Shown here: one piece after another, positions 25,165-37,281 of the stretch
Numbering within the stretch: position 1 is the first letter of the stretch
Layout: every line of letters begins with the position of its first letter
Assembly (NCBI RefSeq): GCF_000524195.1
Contig: NW_020170393.1
Coordinates: 1,214,523 to 1,278,522, forward strand
Length of the DNA stretch: 64,000 nucleotides
Reading direction: 5' to 3'
DNA from: Echinococcus granulosus
Lineage: Eukaryota > Platyhelminthes > Cestoda > Cyclophyllidea > Taeniidae
Made by a program: the position numbers and the translations under genes
The notes under the pieces: generated by a model
Told to the model about the DNA's origin: nothing
Database searches by the model: none
The model's input: only the letters and a program-made list of their open reading frames with translations

Positions 25165-25374
25165 GGCTCTTCGCCTTTTCTTTCTCCCTCAAAGTTTACA
25201 ACTATCCGACATTGTTTTTTTCTTTGTCAGTAGAAACCTCTTGCCAACTCGTAGAAGGGGAAGGTTATGAACGCGTCTTGCATAGGTATGCCGAATCCTT
25301 GCTTTTGGCTTGCGGGGTGGCAAGTCTGAACTCCCAATTGATGAATTATCAAGTGTAACCGTGACATCGGGACC

Positions 25375-25380
25375 AATAAA
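25375..25380 (+). terminator. Polyadenylation signal AATAAA, likely of the ankyrin gene
   Basis: A canonical hexamer 211 nt after the TAA at 25162-25164, which supports that stop as the end of the gene. Confidence 0.45.
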
Positions 25381-25494
25381 ATGCCGATACACTTATCTAT
25401 ATTCCTCTCATCGGCAGTTAGTGGCAGCCTTCCTTGTCGGTGGACCATATTCCTATGTGGGCACTTTTATTGCCTTGCGCCACGTGATAGCACC

Positions 25495-26107
25495 CAACGA
25501 AGGCTACCTTCTCGAACTTCCACAGGTTTTCAAATTATGGCCTTGCTCATCCCCTTGAAAAGCTTCGCCTCTTATGCACCGACCAAACAAACACTCGGGC
25601 CTGGAGGTTCCATCTCCATTCTCTAAATCCTGCATTCAACGTTCTTTTATGATTCACGCAAGTGGTAGTCGAGACATTGGGCTGAGTCAGGCTGGCAACC
25701 ACTTCGGCCCAAGTTGGCACCAGCGTACAGACGTACGCCTGGTAGTGATCATCCTCGACTCTTGAAGCCTTGGGAGGAGTCGCTTTCCTTACTGAGTCCC
25801 AGCTGATCGTCTCACAAACACACCAGGCTCCACATCTTCTGCACATATGGGCAGATTTTAGTTGCACACCTTCATCTACAGGATACTTCGTTCACCAGCT
25901 CACTTGAACTTGCACACATACGCACCGCACCAACGCCCGTGTCCGTGGCCGTCATCTCAATTAACAAACTTAGCATCGGCTCACGAATTATGCGCCGGCT
26001 TTAGGTAATAGAACGTATACATGATAACCGTGTGATGCCATCACCGTAGCATCCCTTTCAATGGTAAGCGCTTAAAATTACAAGTCCTAATTTGATTTGA
26101 GCATCGG
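25495..26107 (+). repeat. R2 repeat, copy 1
   Basis: About 600 bp running almost base for base with 41281-41870, for example ATTCAACGTTCTTTTATGAT, GGCAACCACTTCGGCCCAAG and TCACGAATTATGCGCCGGCT in both. No protein family was recognised in any frame. Borders are set where the similarity stops. Confidence 0.85.
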
Positions 26108-26448
26108 TAGCAGTATCTAAGATGTACGCGGGGTTCAAATTTATGGTAAAAATCATTTTACGTTGACCTCTCGTTGCTGTTGGATGGGTCACTAACAATA
26201 GTAACACTTGAGTAGTGTTCGCCTGCAGTCTCATTCCATCAGCAAACGAAATATTTTGTACATAAGAAACATCCGATTTGACGTGACGCCGAATAAGTGT
26301 AAAAAATCTGAGCAAGAAATTAAATTGCCTACACTGAACTTCGGAGGATGAAATTAATTTTTTTTTTTGGATGAAAGTATTTTATAAACTATGACAAATT
26401 TCCAATCGGTTTTTGTTCCCAAAAATATTTGCGCATTTTTGGACGCTA

Positions 26449-27541
26449 TTGTAGCGCTTCGAGACTTTCCTGAAAACGAGGGAAGACATAATGCTAGGGC
26501 ATAATATTCATTATCAACGTGCAGAAAGGGTTTGGTGGCTGCTGGCATAACGCGGAGGCGATGTCGCCGAGTGGAAGTGCAACAACTCTGCCTTTGGTCC
26601 CCGCCTAACCAAAACGGCGGGTTAAACAAACGATGGAGGTATTACGTACCCCCCTCTTTGCTTTTGAGCGTCGACCATCACAGCAGAGATGGTGCCGTAG
26701 GGGGAATACTCCCACAAACCAATTACCCCAACCATCGAGCTCGCGTGTAACTGAGGTCTTTGACTGCAACGTCAATGATCCCTCCTGACAATTCTATTGA
26801 ATCTGGATTTTCTTCCCACTTGGGAACTCCATTGGCGAAAAAGAAATGTGTAGACCGTCAAGTATGTCCATCGCCGGTCGTGAGAACACTATCCAAGAAG
26901 CAGAGCCACTAAACAAATGACAGGTTTTGAATAGTTTCTAAGGTTGATGTTATGCGCCTGCATCACATTGCCACTTTTTTCTCACCTCAATGTCGGCCAG
27001 GCATATCTGCCTGGGTTCCATCCAGTTAGGAGAGAGGTAAAGAAGGTATCACGAGTTTACATAACTAACATCTCCATACAGGTACTGTGGACAGTTCCTT
27101 AACTAACTCTTCCAGATGGTTCACGTCCACGACTAATGTCTCTTCAGTTGTTTAAGACCTTTACTGCATACCACGGGACTAAAGTGGTTGCCGAGGTTAG
27201 ACGTAAGTTTCCGCCCTTCTGTTATTGGTTGTTGCAGATTTTCCCATCCGTAGCAACATGCACTTCTTCCACCCCGCCAAGGACCATCACGTAGCAGTAG
27301 AAATCAGAATAGATACCCATTTGGATTGCATTCGCTTCCCGCTACCACCATCGAGACTTCCATGAAGACGAAAGAAAACATAATACTCACGGAGAATGCG
27401 TAGTCTCGATGGAGGGAAGGGCTGAGGGGCTACCGTTTAGACTTGGAGGCCATACCGCAGGGCGGGAGTACACTGGCCGTGCTCCTTAGTGCCCACCTAA
27501 AGAAAGTGTAAAGTTAAACAAACAATTAAAGTGTCACACAA
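26449..27541 (+). mobile_element. R1 TRIM-like element, complete (repeat-interior-repeat)
   Basis: The first terminal repeat (26451-26648) starts TGTAGCGCTTCGAGACTTTC and the second is about 27345-27541, ending TTAAACAAACAATTAAAGTG. The interior contains the shared blocks GGATTTTCTTCCCACTTGGG and TCTGCCTGGGTTCCATCCAG. Both repeats face the same way and there is no coding interior. Confidence 0.75.
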
Positions 27542-29164
27542 TTCATTGCCATCTTTCAAATCTATGTATTCGATTTCCACTCCAAAGGATGGTGTAGCCT
27601 GACCCCTCACGCTTACATGATTGCAGAAATAAACTCTTTGATTTAAACTCTATGCAGACCTGCTGTTGGCTTCTGCGTCTAAGCATTCAGTGAGAAGGAC
27701 GGTTGTACCACCCATTGACGGCACTTTTTTCTCCAAAATAGCATTAATAATGAATAAAGTTGTTCAAAACTCGATTCAATTCTGTAACGCCTGCACTTGT
27801 TTCAGTGGTGAAGGCATGAATACTGTCTAAATACGTCGAACAATTGCCTGACCCTCTGTTTTCCAGAAGGAAATTGCCAGAGAGATGCAAGCTAGCATCT
27901 TTCGTAATCGTTTGACTTCCAGTAAAAACTGTAATGGCTTATGTTTAACTTGGTTAGTTAAAATGAGACAGGAATGTGACCTGCTTCAGCCAGATAACTT
28001 GGACCATGCGGACTTTGAACTTCACGTCGATTTGGATGCACTGAGCTCACACGACTTTAGTCTTGTGCAAAGCCCTCAAATTTTTGCAGTTTCACCCTGA
28101 CTGAAATGTGCGCCGCGTGTTTTGATTGTCACCTCGGATGCCACAGGGATCTAATTGCATCGCCCCTTCAACTGCCTGTCAGTTCTCCCGTTCAGAGAGG
28201 GCTTGTACACTAGATCTTGGCATCACTAAGGTGATATTTACTTTGGAAAAAAGTCTATTAGTGAATGCAAAAAAGTGTCTAGGAAAGTCATTCTCTAGGC
28301 GAGAAAAATTAAAGCCTTGTAGTTATTCTAAAGAGACATAAAAGCGCTATCGACTAAGTCGGGGATTTCTGACTCCTAATATTCCACGCTTAATGAAATG
28401 GTACTTCAATGGTGGGCAGGCAGGAGAGAAAATTCGGTACAATTGGCCCATTCGTAGCCTTGGCGATGCAAATCCGGATTAGGGCGGCGCCTTTGTGGAA
28501 GTCGTGGAATCGGCAGTCACTGGTGAATGCCCTGTTCGGGAAGGAGCGCTTTGCGTATTAAGACAAGCACAAACGACTCAAAAGAGGACACTTTGCATTG
28601 CCCTCTCCTTAACCCTCTACTAATACTACTTTATTGGTCCGGAATCTGCTAATCCCTACTAATTTTCACTTTTAAACCACGCAAATAAATTTGCTTTCAC
28701 GTAAAAGTTTGCAAACCAAGAAAGCGTAAGTCACCTTAACTTATTCGCAAATCACTAATTACAAGTAAAAAAGGGAAATGGCAGTGAGATCGTAAGTAAG
28801 CAAGCAAGCATTCAACCAACCAAAGTAGGTAATTAATTAATTTCCATGCTTTTAATGTGAGCTTGGGCGTAAAAAGCTACTTAAATCATGCAGTCAAAAT
28901 GGCTTTAATGTCATCAGTACAGAAGGTGACCATCATGCTGAAGAGGAGACGTGCCCTCGACTTTAACCTGAAACAATTGCGCCGGCGCACTGGGTCGGAT
29001 CACCAGTCGAAGTTGTGCTGCTCAAGAACTGACAAATGCAATCGGTCGCAAACCATGGGTATCTGACACATGCTTTCTGACTATTTGCGACAAAATGTGA
29101 CTTAATCAGTTGTCACCGGAGGATACTTACTATCTCACACGTGACGCTGGCGGTAAGCAGTTTA

Positions 29165-30205
29165 ATCCACACTGTAGACGAAAAAAGACAATACCCGGGT
29201 AAAATACACACATTCGACTTACAGAAGGACTGGAGGCTACTGCCAGGCTTGGAGGCCAGCCCACTAGGTGAAGGTGGAATGACAGAGCATTGCGTAACCC
29301 CTCTCCTTGCTTGATCATCGTCTTCTGTGCTCCCCTTGGTCTCCTTCCCATGTCAGCCGTCGCAACATAATCGGTGCTGTAAGGAAACACGCATGACCCA
29401 ATCGTGCCACTGTCATCAAATTGCTGTGCGTCTGAGGAGATGCATGACCGCAATGTCACTGATCCGGGGTTTCGGCCGGTATGGAAATCGGATTCCGGGA
29501 CGGGGGAAATGTGCTAGCCATCACACATGTTCATATCCAGTCGTAAGAACACTGGACTAAATGCAGTTATGCGATAAAGGACAGGAGATTTAACACACTT
29601 TGGTAAGGATAAAATTTCACATCGATTCCTCCTTGCCACGTTGTTCTCACTTCGGAGGTCCCCAGCCATATTCATCTGAGTTCCATCAGACTATTTGACA
29701 GGTGGAAGAGGTATCGAGAGTTCACATCATTAATACCCACATACCGATACGGTAGACAACTCCGTAACGAGCTTTTCAAACTGTTCATAGTTAGTGTCAC
29801 TTCAGTTATTGACAGCTTTCCTGAAGAACGCGGGATTAAGGAATTTGATGAAGACGGACATCATTTGTAACTCTTTCATAAGGGATCGTCATGTAACCTC
29901 CGTTCCCCTATACATACACTTCTTCCATTACGTTGTGTTGCACTCAGTAGGGGAAACGGAGGTGCTTGTCCTTTGGGATGGGGTTTGCTTTCCTCTGCCG
30001 CCAATATGGCGCCCCGAGACTTCCCTATAGACAAGAGAAGACCTAACGTTCGGACAGAATGCATATATTCAATATACAGCAGAAATTGAGGCTACTGACA
30101 TGTCCCGGGGACCAGCCTACCTTGCGAAGGTGCGATAGCTGAGACTCAAAATGACCCTCTAATCAAAACCCACGTGTAAACAAACAACCAACGCATTACA
30201 GCGTG
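29165..30205 (+). mobile_element. R1 TRIM-like element, first repeat truncated
   Basis: A truncated first terminal repeat at about 29168-29300 is followed by an R1 interior at 29300-30005 and an intact second repeat at 30006-30205 (GCGCCCCGAGACTTCCCTA to AAACAAACAACCAACGCATT). It ends about 270 bp before the GPCR start codon, so it may sit in or beside that promoter. Confidence 0.7.
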
Positions 30206-30473
30206 ACAGCAATAATTTCTTCTGCCACAAGCATTTTTAAAGCACAAAGTCAAACTTCTTCCAGCCTAAATATTATGAATTTTATCTACAAATCTATGTC
30301 ACTGTTTTGTCCACCACCATCCGTCTGCCTCAAATCATAAGGCTGGTTTACCTTCACTCCCGTCCTAATACTCTCCTCGATCCCTCCGATTGGTCGAACA
30401 TCATTCAGCCAATGGCAGTCCACGAAGCTGGCCACATTTGCTACGAAGGATTGAGTCGTCTGGCAAAAGGTAA

Positions 30474-31949
30474 ATGCTATTTGCGGAAAACTCACGATCT
30501 ATCCTCCCGGAGGACCCGAATTGGCCCTACCTTGACTCCCCATGGGATCTGCTGCGTGACTGCCAAGACTACAACTCGGACGCCCCCAACGCCTCCACAC
30601 TTTTGAGCGCCTGTGTTCTCTCCCACATGCTCGGCTTCGTCTCCGCCTACATCTTTCCTATTGTTGGCCTCTTTGGCGTCGTCTCGAACCTCTTCATCAC
30701 CTACATCTTTCTCTTCGTCTTTCGCAAACCCTCGCGTCAGATGATTTACCTCGCTTGTGTGGCAGCCGCCGATGTCATCACCATTATCCTCTTCGGCTGG
30801 ATTTGGATGTTTCCCGCTAAAGGTCTACCATACGCCACCGGCGCCAGGGTCTACTTCTTCATCTTCAATGTCAACAACTATAGCTGCAAGGTCATGCGTT
30901 ACCTCTACTCCTTCTCCTCATGCCTCAGCTCATCTCTCTTTCTCCTCACTGCCTTTGATCGCTGCCTGTGTATTTACTTCCCTCTCAAATTCGCTAGAAT
31001 TTCACGAAGAAGAGCGTGGGAGGCTGTTGGTGTCATCACGCTCTTCTCAGCTCTCGTGATGCTGCCCTTTGGCTTGCTAGTTGAACATGGCTTCTCAAAT
31101 GGCAAAATAATCTGTTGGGTGCAGGTAGAGCCAAACACGCTACAAATTTACCACGTCCTTCTAGCCAACTCCAGTTTACTTCAAACCGTCCTCGTGATTA
31201 TCATTAACATTGCTCTATTAATTCGTCTTCGTCAGAGTGCCGTACTCCGTGAGACCATGTCGAAATGCACCAGTGCCAACCGCGAGATTGCAGCCTCCAT
31301 GCTGTTGGTCATCCTCTCCACCATTGTGGTCATTTGCGCACTGCCTCAATCAATTGCCTATATCTTCTCCACGATTCTGTCCCAGATGCTTAACGGCGAG
31401 GCAGGTCGCATGGCGGTGCGAATAGCCTACAATATCTCCGACCTCGGATGGCAACTCCTCTTCTTTCAACAGGCCTCGAATTGGGTGCTTTACATGAAGC
31501 GGATGAAGAACTTTCGCAGAGCCACTCTACGTCTTCTGCGATGTCACTGCAGCATGGGTCGGGGAATGGTGGATGATGCCTTCGGGTCCATTCACTACCT
31601 CTCAACAAAAGCACGCAACCTCACCAGCGAGCTCCGTTTCACCCGCGCCGACGCCTCGAAGGTCAATGGCATACGCTTTCCAACTACCAAAAAGGGTGGT
31701 ATCTCCGACCTTTGGAAGATGAAGTACTCCGGCGGAGTGATAGGCACGAGTTTTGGCAGCTCGCGACACCAGGATAGGCGTGGAGATAACAGCAACTACA
31801 ACATTTCAGAGATTTGTCGGTATACTTATCGTGGAAGCATGCGACATACGACCACCATGTCGACAATTACACCCGGCACCGTCTACGCAGATGTCGACAC
31901 ACCGACTAAACCTACTCCAGACCCGGGCCGATCATTCACTAGATTTTGA
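30474..31949 (+). CDS. Rhodopsin-like (class A) G-protein-coupled receptor, single exon
   Basis: A 491-aa membrane receptor encoded without introns; an in-frame TAA directly precedes the ATG. The N-terminus is about 50 aa with an NAS glycosylation site. Seven hydrophobic helices follow. TM1 has GVVSNLFI (conserved Asn), TM2 has AAADVITII (conserved Asp), and TM3 ends in DRC instead of DRY. A Cys before TM3 (NNYSCKVM) and one in the second loop (ICWVQV) can form the usual disulphide. TM6 has CALPQS in place of CWxP, and TM7 lacks NPxxY, showing ASNWVLY. The tail is about 140 aa, rich in Ser/Thr/Arg. The ligand is not deducible; peptide-type flatworm receptors are the nearest general resemblance. 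The coding sequence is more GC-rich than its surroundings. Confidence 0.88.
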   Translation: MLFAENSRSILPEDPNWPYLDSPWDLLRDCQDYNSDAPNASTLLSACVLSHMLGFVSAYIFPIVGLFGVVSNLFITYIFLFVFRKPSRQMIYLACVAAADVITIILFGWIWMFPAKGLPYATGARVYFFIFNVNNYSCKVMRYLYSFSSCLSSSLFLLTAFDRCLCIYFPLKFARISRRRAWEAVGVITLFSALVMLPFGLLVEHGFSNGKIICWVQVEPNTLQIYHVLLANSSLLQTVLVIIINIALLIRLRQSAVLRETMSKCTSANREIAASMLLVILSTIVVICALPQSIAYIFSTILSQMLNGEAGRMAVRIAYNISDLGWQLLFFQQASNWVLYMKRMKNFRRATLRLLRCHCSMGRGMVDDAFGSIHYLSTKARNLTSELRFTRADASKVNGIRFPTTKKGGISDLWKMKYSGGVIGTSFGSSRHQDRRGDNSNYNISEICRYTYRGSMRHTTTMSTITPGTVYADVDTPTKPTPDPGRSFTRF

Positions 31950-32047
31950 CGCCCCGAGGGATGAACTCAGCAACGTCATTTTGACACATGCAGTCCCTAC
32001 CTTTAGTATGACTATTTTTTTGCAAAAATATTCACTCTAAGTAAGAA

Positions 32048-32053
32048 AATAAA
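32048..32053 (+). terminator. Polyadenylation signal AATAAA of the GPCR gene
   Basis: A canonical hexamer about 100 nt after the GPCR stop codon. Confidence 0.55.
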
Positions 32054-32754
32054 TATGCACATATGCTTTTGCCTTGACAGTTGTAAACGTCAAGTCAATC
32101 AAGTCGGCCAAATCAAGTAGGATCACTAGATGCCTTCAAGATAGAAGCCATGGGCTAGAAGGGAGCATAAAATGGCCTTGTTTCAATCCTAGATTATTTA
32201 GCTCTTTTAATAAATAATGTAAATTACTATCTTTTGCTCTTTGGGGTGCTGCTGCTGCTGCAGTAGTGAAGGTGTAATCCTTTTGCCACACCCATTGTTA
32301 CAAGTGTGGGCGGCTGTGAATAGGATGCAAATGTTTTCTCTCTGTGTCCACCACGACGATTGTTGATGCAATTTCGCAGACTCATAGGTGAAACAAACAC
32401 CAACCGGCTAAGTGGACTTGAATTTCAGTTCCAGGAATCACTAATCACCAGTCAGAATTCTGCATATGAATGCTAGTAAGTTCGGGAATAGAATTAGATG
32501 CCGCAACCACAAGGAAGGCGGCTCACTCACCGGACCAAATGCCCAACCTTATCAGCTAAACTTCGACTGAACAGATAATCTGGTATCTGCTCCCAGTTAT
32601 AATCTGTCGAAGGAGTTAAAAATACTAACATGTCGAGTGTACAAGTGTTAAATGACCTCATTTTTAAACCGCGGAACTCAACAAGACTGCTTGGACAATG
32701 GCACACCTAGCTGTAAATCTCTTGCTCCACCTACTGAAGTTTCACATAACCGCA

Positions 32755-32930
32755 GCGCCCCGAGACGTCCCTGAAGTCACAAGAAGACACAGTACCCGAG
32801 CCGAGTACGCATCGTCGACATGCAGAAGGACGGGGAGGAGAGGGCAGACTACCCAGCAGAGTCACACTGGCAGAGCTTCAAATGGTGTCTCCCCAAATCC
32901 GAGTTAAACAGACAATTTAAGCACTACTAA
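32755..32930 (+). repeat. R1 solo terminal repeat
   Basis: It reads GCAGCGCCCCGAGACGTCCC through GAGTTAAACAGACAATTTAAG with the usual middle landmarks, and has no R1 interior next to it. Confidence 0.7.
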
Positions 32931-35900
32931 TATCCGTAGTCCTTCGGTACATCCAATAATTTCTAATAACTCTTCAACGGTGAAGTTGCTGAACTTGATG
33001 GATTTAAACGACGTTTTCTCACATTCAAAAGACCTTATTTAGGTGTATTTTATATTTGGTAGTTGCGTTAGTCACTCCAGCGCACATTGGTCTGTGACTG
33101 GACGGAGTTGATTAGCGACATTAGCCTCGACGCATAGTACACCATTTATGTGTTTGAGATGGAAATCTTAGATGACACTCAAGATGATTTTTTATGTGAA
33201 CACCCCTCCCCTAGTGGATGGCGGATCACATGAATGCCTCGCAGTTCATGAAATTCCCACATCATGTCACTTCGCGAAGAGGGTGCAAACTCAATAAAAG
33301 GGCGTCATGGTATTTATTCTACTCAAAGACACAAATTAGTTTTTGCCATGAATCAAATGGAACCTTAATTAATGAAAACGAGTTTGAAATAAAATTGTAG
33401 TTACAGAGAAGCCCTTTCTACTGAATAATCAATTAGTAGCATGCAAACCAACTTGTTCTAAATTACGAGGTCATATTTAAACTTTTTAACACTTTGTTGC
33501 TCATAAAAACCGATCTCTTCGTGGTAAAATAACTTATTTAAGAAATTAAATCAAGTGACTTCTCATGGCCTTTAATCTGCGAGCAAGCATAACCCCCAAA
33601 GTAGAGGAGTTACGCGTCACCGCAAGCAACTGTACTTTGGAGGGGGAGGGTAACGGCTAGGCCTGGTGCTCCCCTAATAACGTTTGCGTTTTATGGAGGC
33701 AATTATGTCCGCACAACTACCTAGTGGTTCGCGTGCGGCCCATTTCATCACAAGATGGAATGCAAAGGCATGCTCCATAAAACGGGGCAAATAATGTGGG
33801 CCTGGGGGGTGGCACATGGCTACATGACAATGCATTAAACCCCTACCACAAAGTCTCGTGACCAATTTCACCACAAAAAACCTTTTAAATAAAAAAAAGT
33901 AGAATGTGTCCTTAGGAATGGGGATGCCTTAGAGGATTGTTTTAAGGCGTGAGACAACTTATGAGAGAGTTCAATGCACACACACACACCCCCCACACAC
34001 CTTCCCACATCTCTGATAAAAAATGTGAACCGGGCTTTAAATAAAAAGTCGTAGTGCCTCTTCAGGTGAAACTAAAAACAGCATCAGGTCTCACAAAAGG
34101 GGGGATGGCATTGAATAATGCGTCGATGGAATGACAGAGACACCACATAATGAGGCTGGGATGGTCGCCACCCTTCCAATTACTCGGTGAGGTTATTGGG
34201 CGACGTGCTAATCTTTGATTTTGGCTAGTTTTAATTAGTTTCACACTTCCACTCGTCTTGAAACATTTAAATATCCTCTTAATTTCCCATCAACTTTTCA
34301 CGAGGCTTGTCCGTCCAAACATTTAACCAGCGCCACATGCATGTGACACCTCGATTTTCTCGGCTGAGCCTGGCGTAGCACTTCAAACTAACTAATCACG
34401 CCAAATCACGCTACAAACAGGTTTTTTGGAGAGTAAAACAGTAAAATAAACACGGAGTGTCCTTGGTCCGAAGATGACAACATTTCCTATGATTTTTGAG
34501 CAGAACAAATAAGCAGGAGGAACTTTTGTGGGCTGCAACGGCCGAGATCCCTCTGGGATAGTGGCATGGGGACCAGTTGACATAGTCACAGTTGACACAT
34601 AAACACAGAGACAATCAAATTGAACGGGACCTGCCAATGTTTTTTTTGTGCTATCACTACTAACCGGCATTCAACGGTGTTACGTAAGCAAAGTTTGTGT
34701 CGGAAAGAGCCACAAAGTAGGAATGGGGGCGTTGTCTCAAGTATAGCTTCTGGTGCACCTGAGGAAGCAGTGAAAATTGGTATTTGTGACAGGAATAGAC
34801 AAGAATAATCACGAAATGGGGCATTTTTAGCATCCTAAATATTTGTTTAAAACTCCTAGACTGCGTTGTATTCCAGCTCACTACTGTTATTAACAATTTA
34901 ATCTGTGTCATGGCGACTAGGTACTGTGATTGTCAATGGGGGAGTCATAGACATCACTGATGCTCAAAGCACTTGCTTCTCATAACAAAATTTGAAAACT
35001 ACTTAAAAGACAAAAAAGGACTGGATTCTGTAAATTCCATTGACCTCGGGATTCCTTTTTTGAGGATACACTGCAATAAGTCCGCTCTTGTCTGTTTAAC
35101 TAATTGGAAGGTGGGGAACAATTTCAGCATTAACAGTGCAAAGCAAATATAACGGGTTCAACATTTCTCCCTTCCATCTCTACTCTCATACCCTTGGAAA
35201 GAGCAAATCTAACAGAAGAGGGTATCTTCCATTTGACAAGTATTGTAAATGCGTACAGGAAATCAGGATTGTAGGCGAGGCGTGAATGACGTCCGCCCAA
35301 GTCGCGAGGATGGCGTATGCGGCTTGCTCCTTGCCTAAAAGGTACATTCAAACGAATACATAAAACATAAAAGCCCCAACTTTGTCCATCACATGACCAG
35401 GTCGCTCAGGCCAATTCCTATGTGCGAGTTTCTTATCTATAAAGAAAACCTTTGGGACGCTTTTGTTTTGCTAAAATCGAATCGTCTTATAGAGAGAATG
35501 GTACTGAAACGTCTTGTTTAAGAAAAGTAGAATCACATGATAACAGCAGAGAAAACAACGGAGAAGGAAGTGGGAAAAACATTGATCAATGCCTTTAGAA
35601 AGTAAATTGCATACACCACAGATTGGTCTCCCCGATTTTGACTTGTTTACGCTCATCCAAATGTAAGACAGTATACCTTTGACAAATATGTCGAGCAATA
35701 TCCTCGGTTATTGTTCTTTCACCAAGGTAGTGCAGTTAAAGGTAGTAATACTGTCAAGTAAGTAGGCTAGTCCGCTCAAGTTTACGACCGGATAAACGAA
35801 TCTTAAGCAAAGTAAAATATATTTTGCATCAGTGTCCCCTATAAACAGGTGAAGAAGAATGAAAGGATCACGATCAACCGCGATGAAACCGATAAGCACA

Positions 35901-36054
35901 TGTAGAGGCTTTGACACAAAAAATAGGGAATTATTCCTTCAGAGTACTTCTCTTCCACACCTCTCACGTACAAGAGTTATTCACTATCATACTAGGGGAA
36001 AATATGCGCAGCTTAAAACACAACGGACTGCAAGACTTATCACAAATTATAGAC
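32931..36054. other. Intergenic stretch between GPCR and KAT7
   Basis: No gene was recognised on either strand. It holds a CA/C-rich simple tract at about 33975-34002 and AT-rich sequence; short reading frames lack family resemblance. Confidence 0.5.
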
Positions 36055-36835
36055 ACTAGCAAAGTGAATGTAACTACTTATATGCATTATAAGTAGCCCG
36101 ACATCGGCACGCTTTTCTTCTCCATACCAATTTCTCCATATTTTAAACCTACGATCATAAAATACAATTTGAACCTTATGAATTTGTATCAAGCTTGTCT
36201 ACCACTTCACCAGTTGACTCTAACTCTACCCAAAGCTGTGGTTCCAGAAGCACTTGGTAACACTTCCTGCATGGCAATTGGAGAAGGTGCTTAACAATTT
36301 CCATCTTGCTGATAAGCCACTCAAAGATAGGAGCATCACCTCCACAAAGCTACCAAACAAATGAATCCGTTGTAATGCTCCCATTCGGCACTTTGATTCT
36401 TGCTATGCATCACTGAAAGACAAATGCTGCATTGTGTTCGGGGGGAAACCTTCCCTTCTTGCCCAAGCTGTAGTGACTTGTCATTGAATAAAATAAATCC
36501 AGATTATTAATATTAATGAAACCGAATAAGGTTTAAATAGCAACAGCAATCAAACAGTGGCTTTACATCTACACCAAAGGGGAAGGGAGAAAGTGGGTCC
36601 CGACCGCACCCAATTACAGATTGGCAGGAGGAACGGAGATACTGCCTCATCCTCCCCCTTCATCCTTCAAACCCCCCCCCCCACACACTGACAACTGTTC
36701 TCTACGTCGTGATTGGCAACTCTTAATGACATTCATTAAATCACATGCGAAATGGGACAAAAAAGGTGGAAACAAATGAGGTAGAAGCAGATGTTACTAC
36801 GGCTATGTTGTTTGCTCCCCTACGCAAGAAGCCTA
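36055..36835 (+). repeat. R3 repeat, copy 1
   Basis: It starts GACACTAGCAAAGTGAATG and shares ordered blocks with copies at 43.1 and 47.2 kb: CATGAATTTG-like, CCAAAGCTGTGGTT, TGGTAACACTT, AAATCACTCAAAGACAAATG-like, AAATAGCAACAGCAATC, the GA-rich stretch, and CACATGCGAAATGG. A run of about thirteen C lies near 36671. No coding potential was seen. Confidence 0.75.
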
Positions 36836-37281
36836 CATCTCGTCGAAAAAAGGGGCACAAAACCCGATAGTGTTTATCTCACAGCGGGCATGACACCTTG
36901 ACAGAGTTACTGCAGTTATCTGATTTTTGTTAGAAGGAAGTGCTTGAATTTATTTTGACGCCCAAATTCTTGAAAATCATTTAATATGGGTACATTGTAA
37001 ATAATAAGGTAACGAATTCCGCGCTTTTCTCTACCCTTGTCAAGAGCATTCATGGATCTGAAACAAACCAAAGCAAAAAAATTTTTGAGCACTTTTCTAA
37101 AAACCCAACCAACACTTCATTTTCAAATAGGCAGATAAGCTGGAGGAAAGGATCATCAAAATCCCTAGTCGTGCAAATCAAGGAAAAAGGGTGTAAAGTA
37201 GTGTCGATAGTATTTCTGGAAAAAAAGGAAGTACTTACCAAATATAGAAAAATATTTTCACATGAGCACACGCCCATCTTT

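Noticed and set aside
27867..28100. 78-codon open frame after a TTTTCCAG acceptor (KEIAREMQASIFRNR...FAVSP-stop), considered as the last exon of the ankyrin gene
   Set aside because: The exon at 25069-25164 joins the ankyrin gene better and ends in its own stop; its alternative donor would put this stretch in another frame that stops early. It may still be an unrelated or unused exon.
30307..30606. Plus-strand frame STTIRLPQIIRLVYLHSRP... overlapping the GPCR start
   Set aside because: It runs out of frame into the GPCR coding sequence; most likely 5' untranslated or upstream sequence of the receptor gene.
33975..34002. CA/C-rich simple sequence considered as an array
   Set aside because: Too short and irregular; ordinary microsatellite-like tract.
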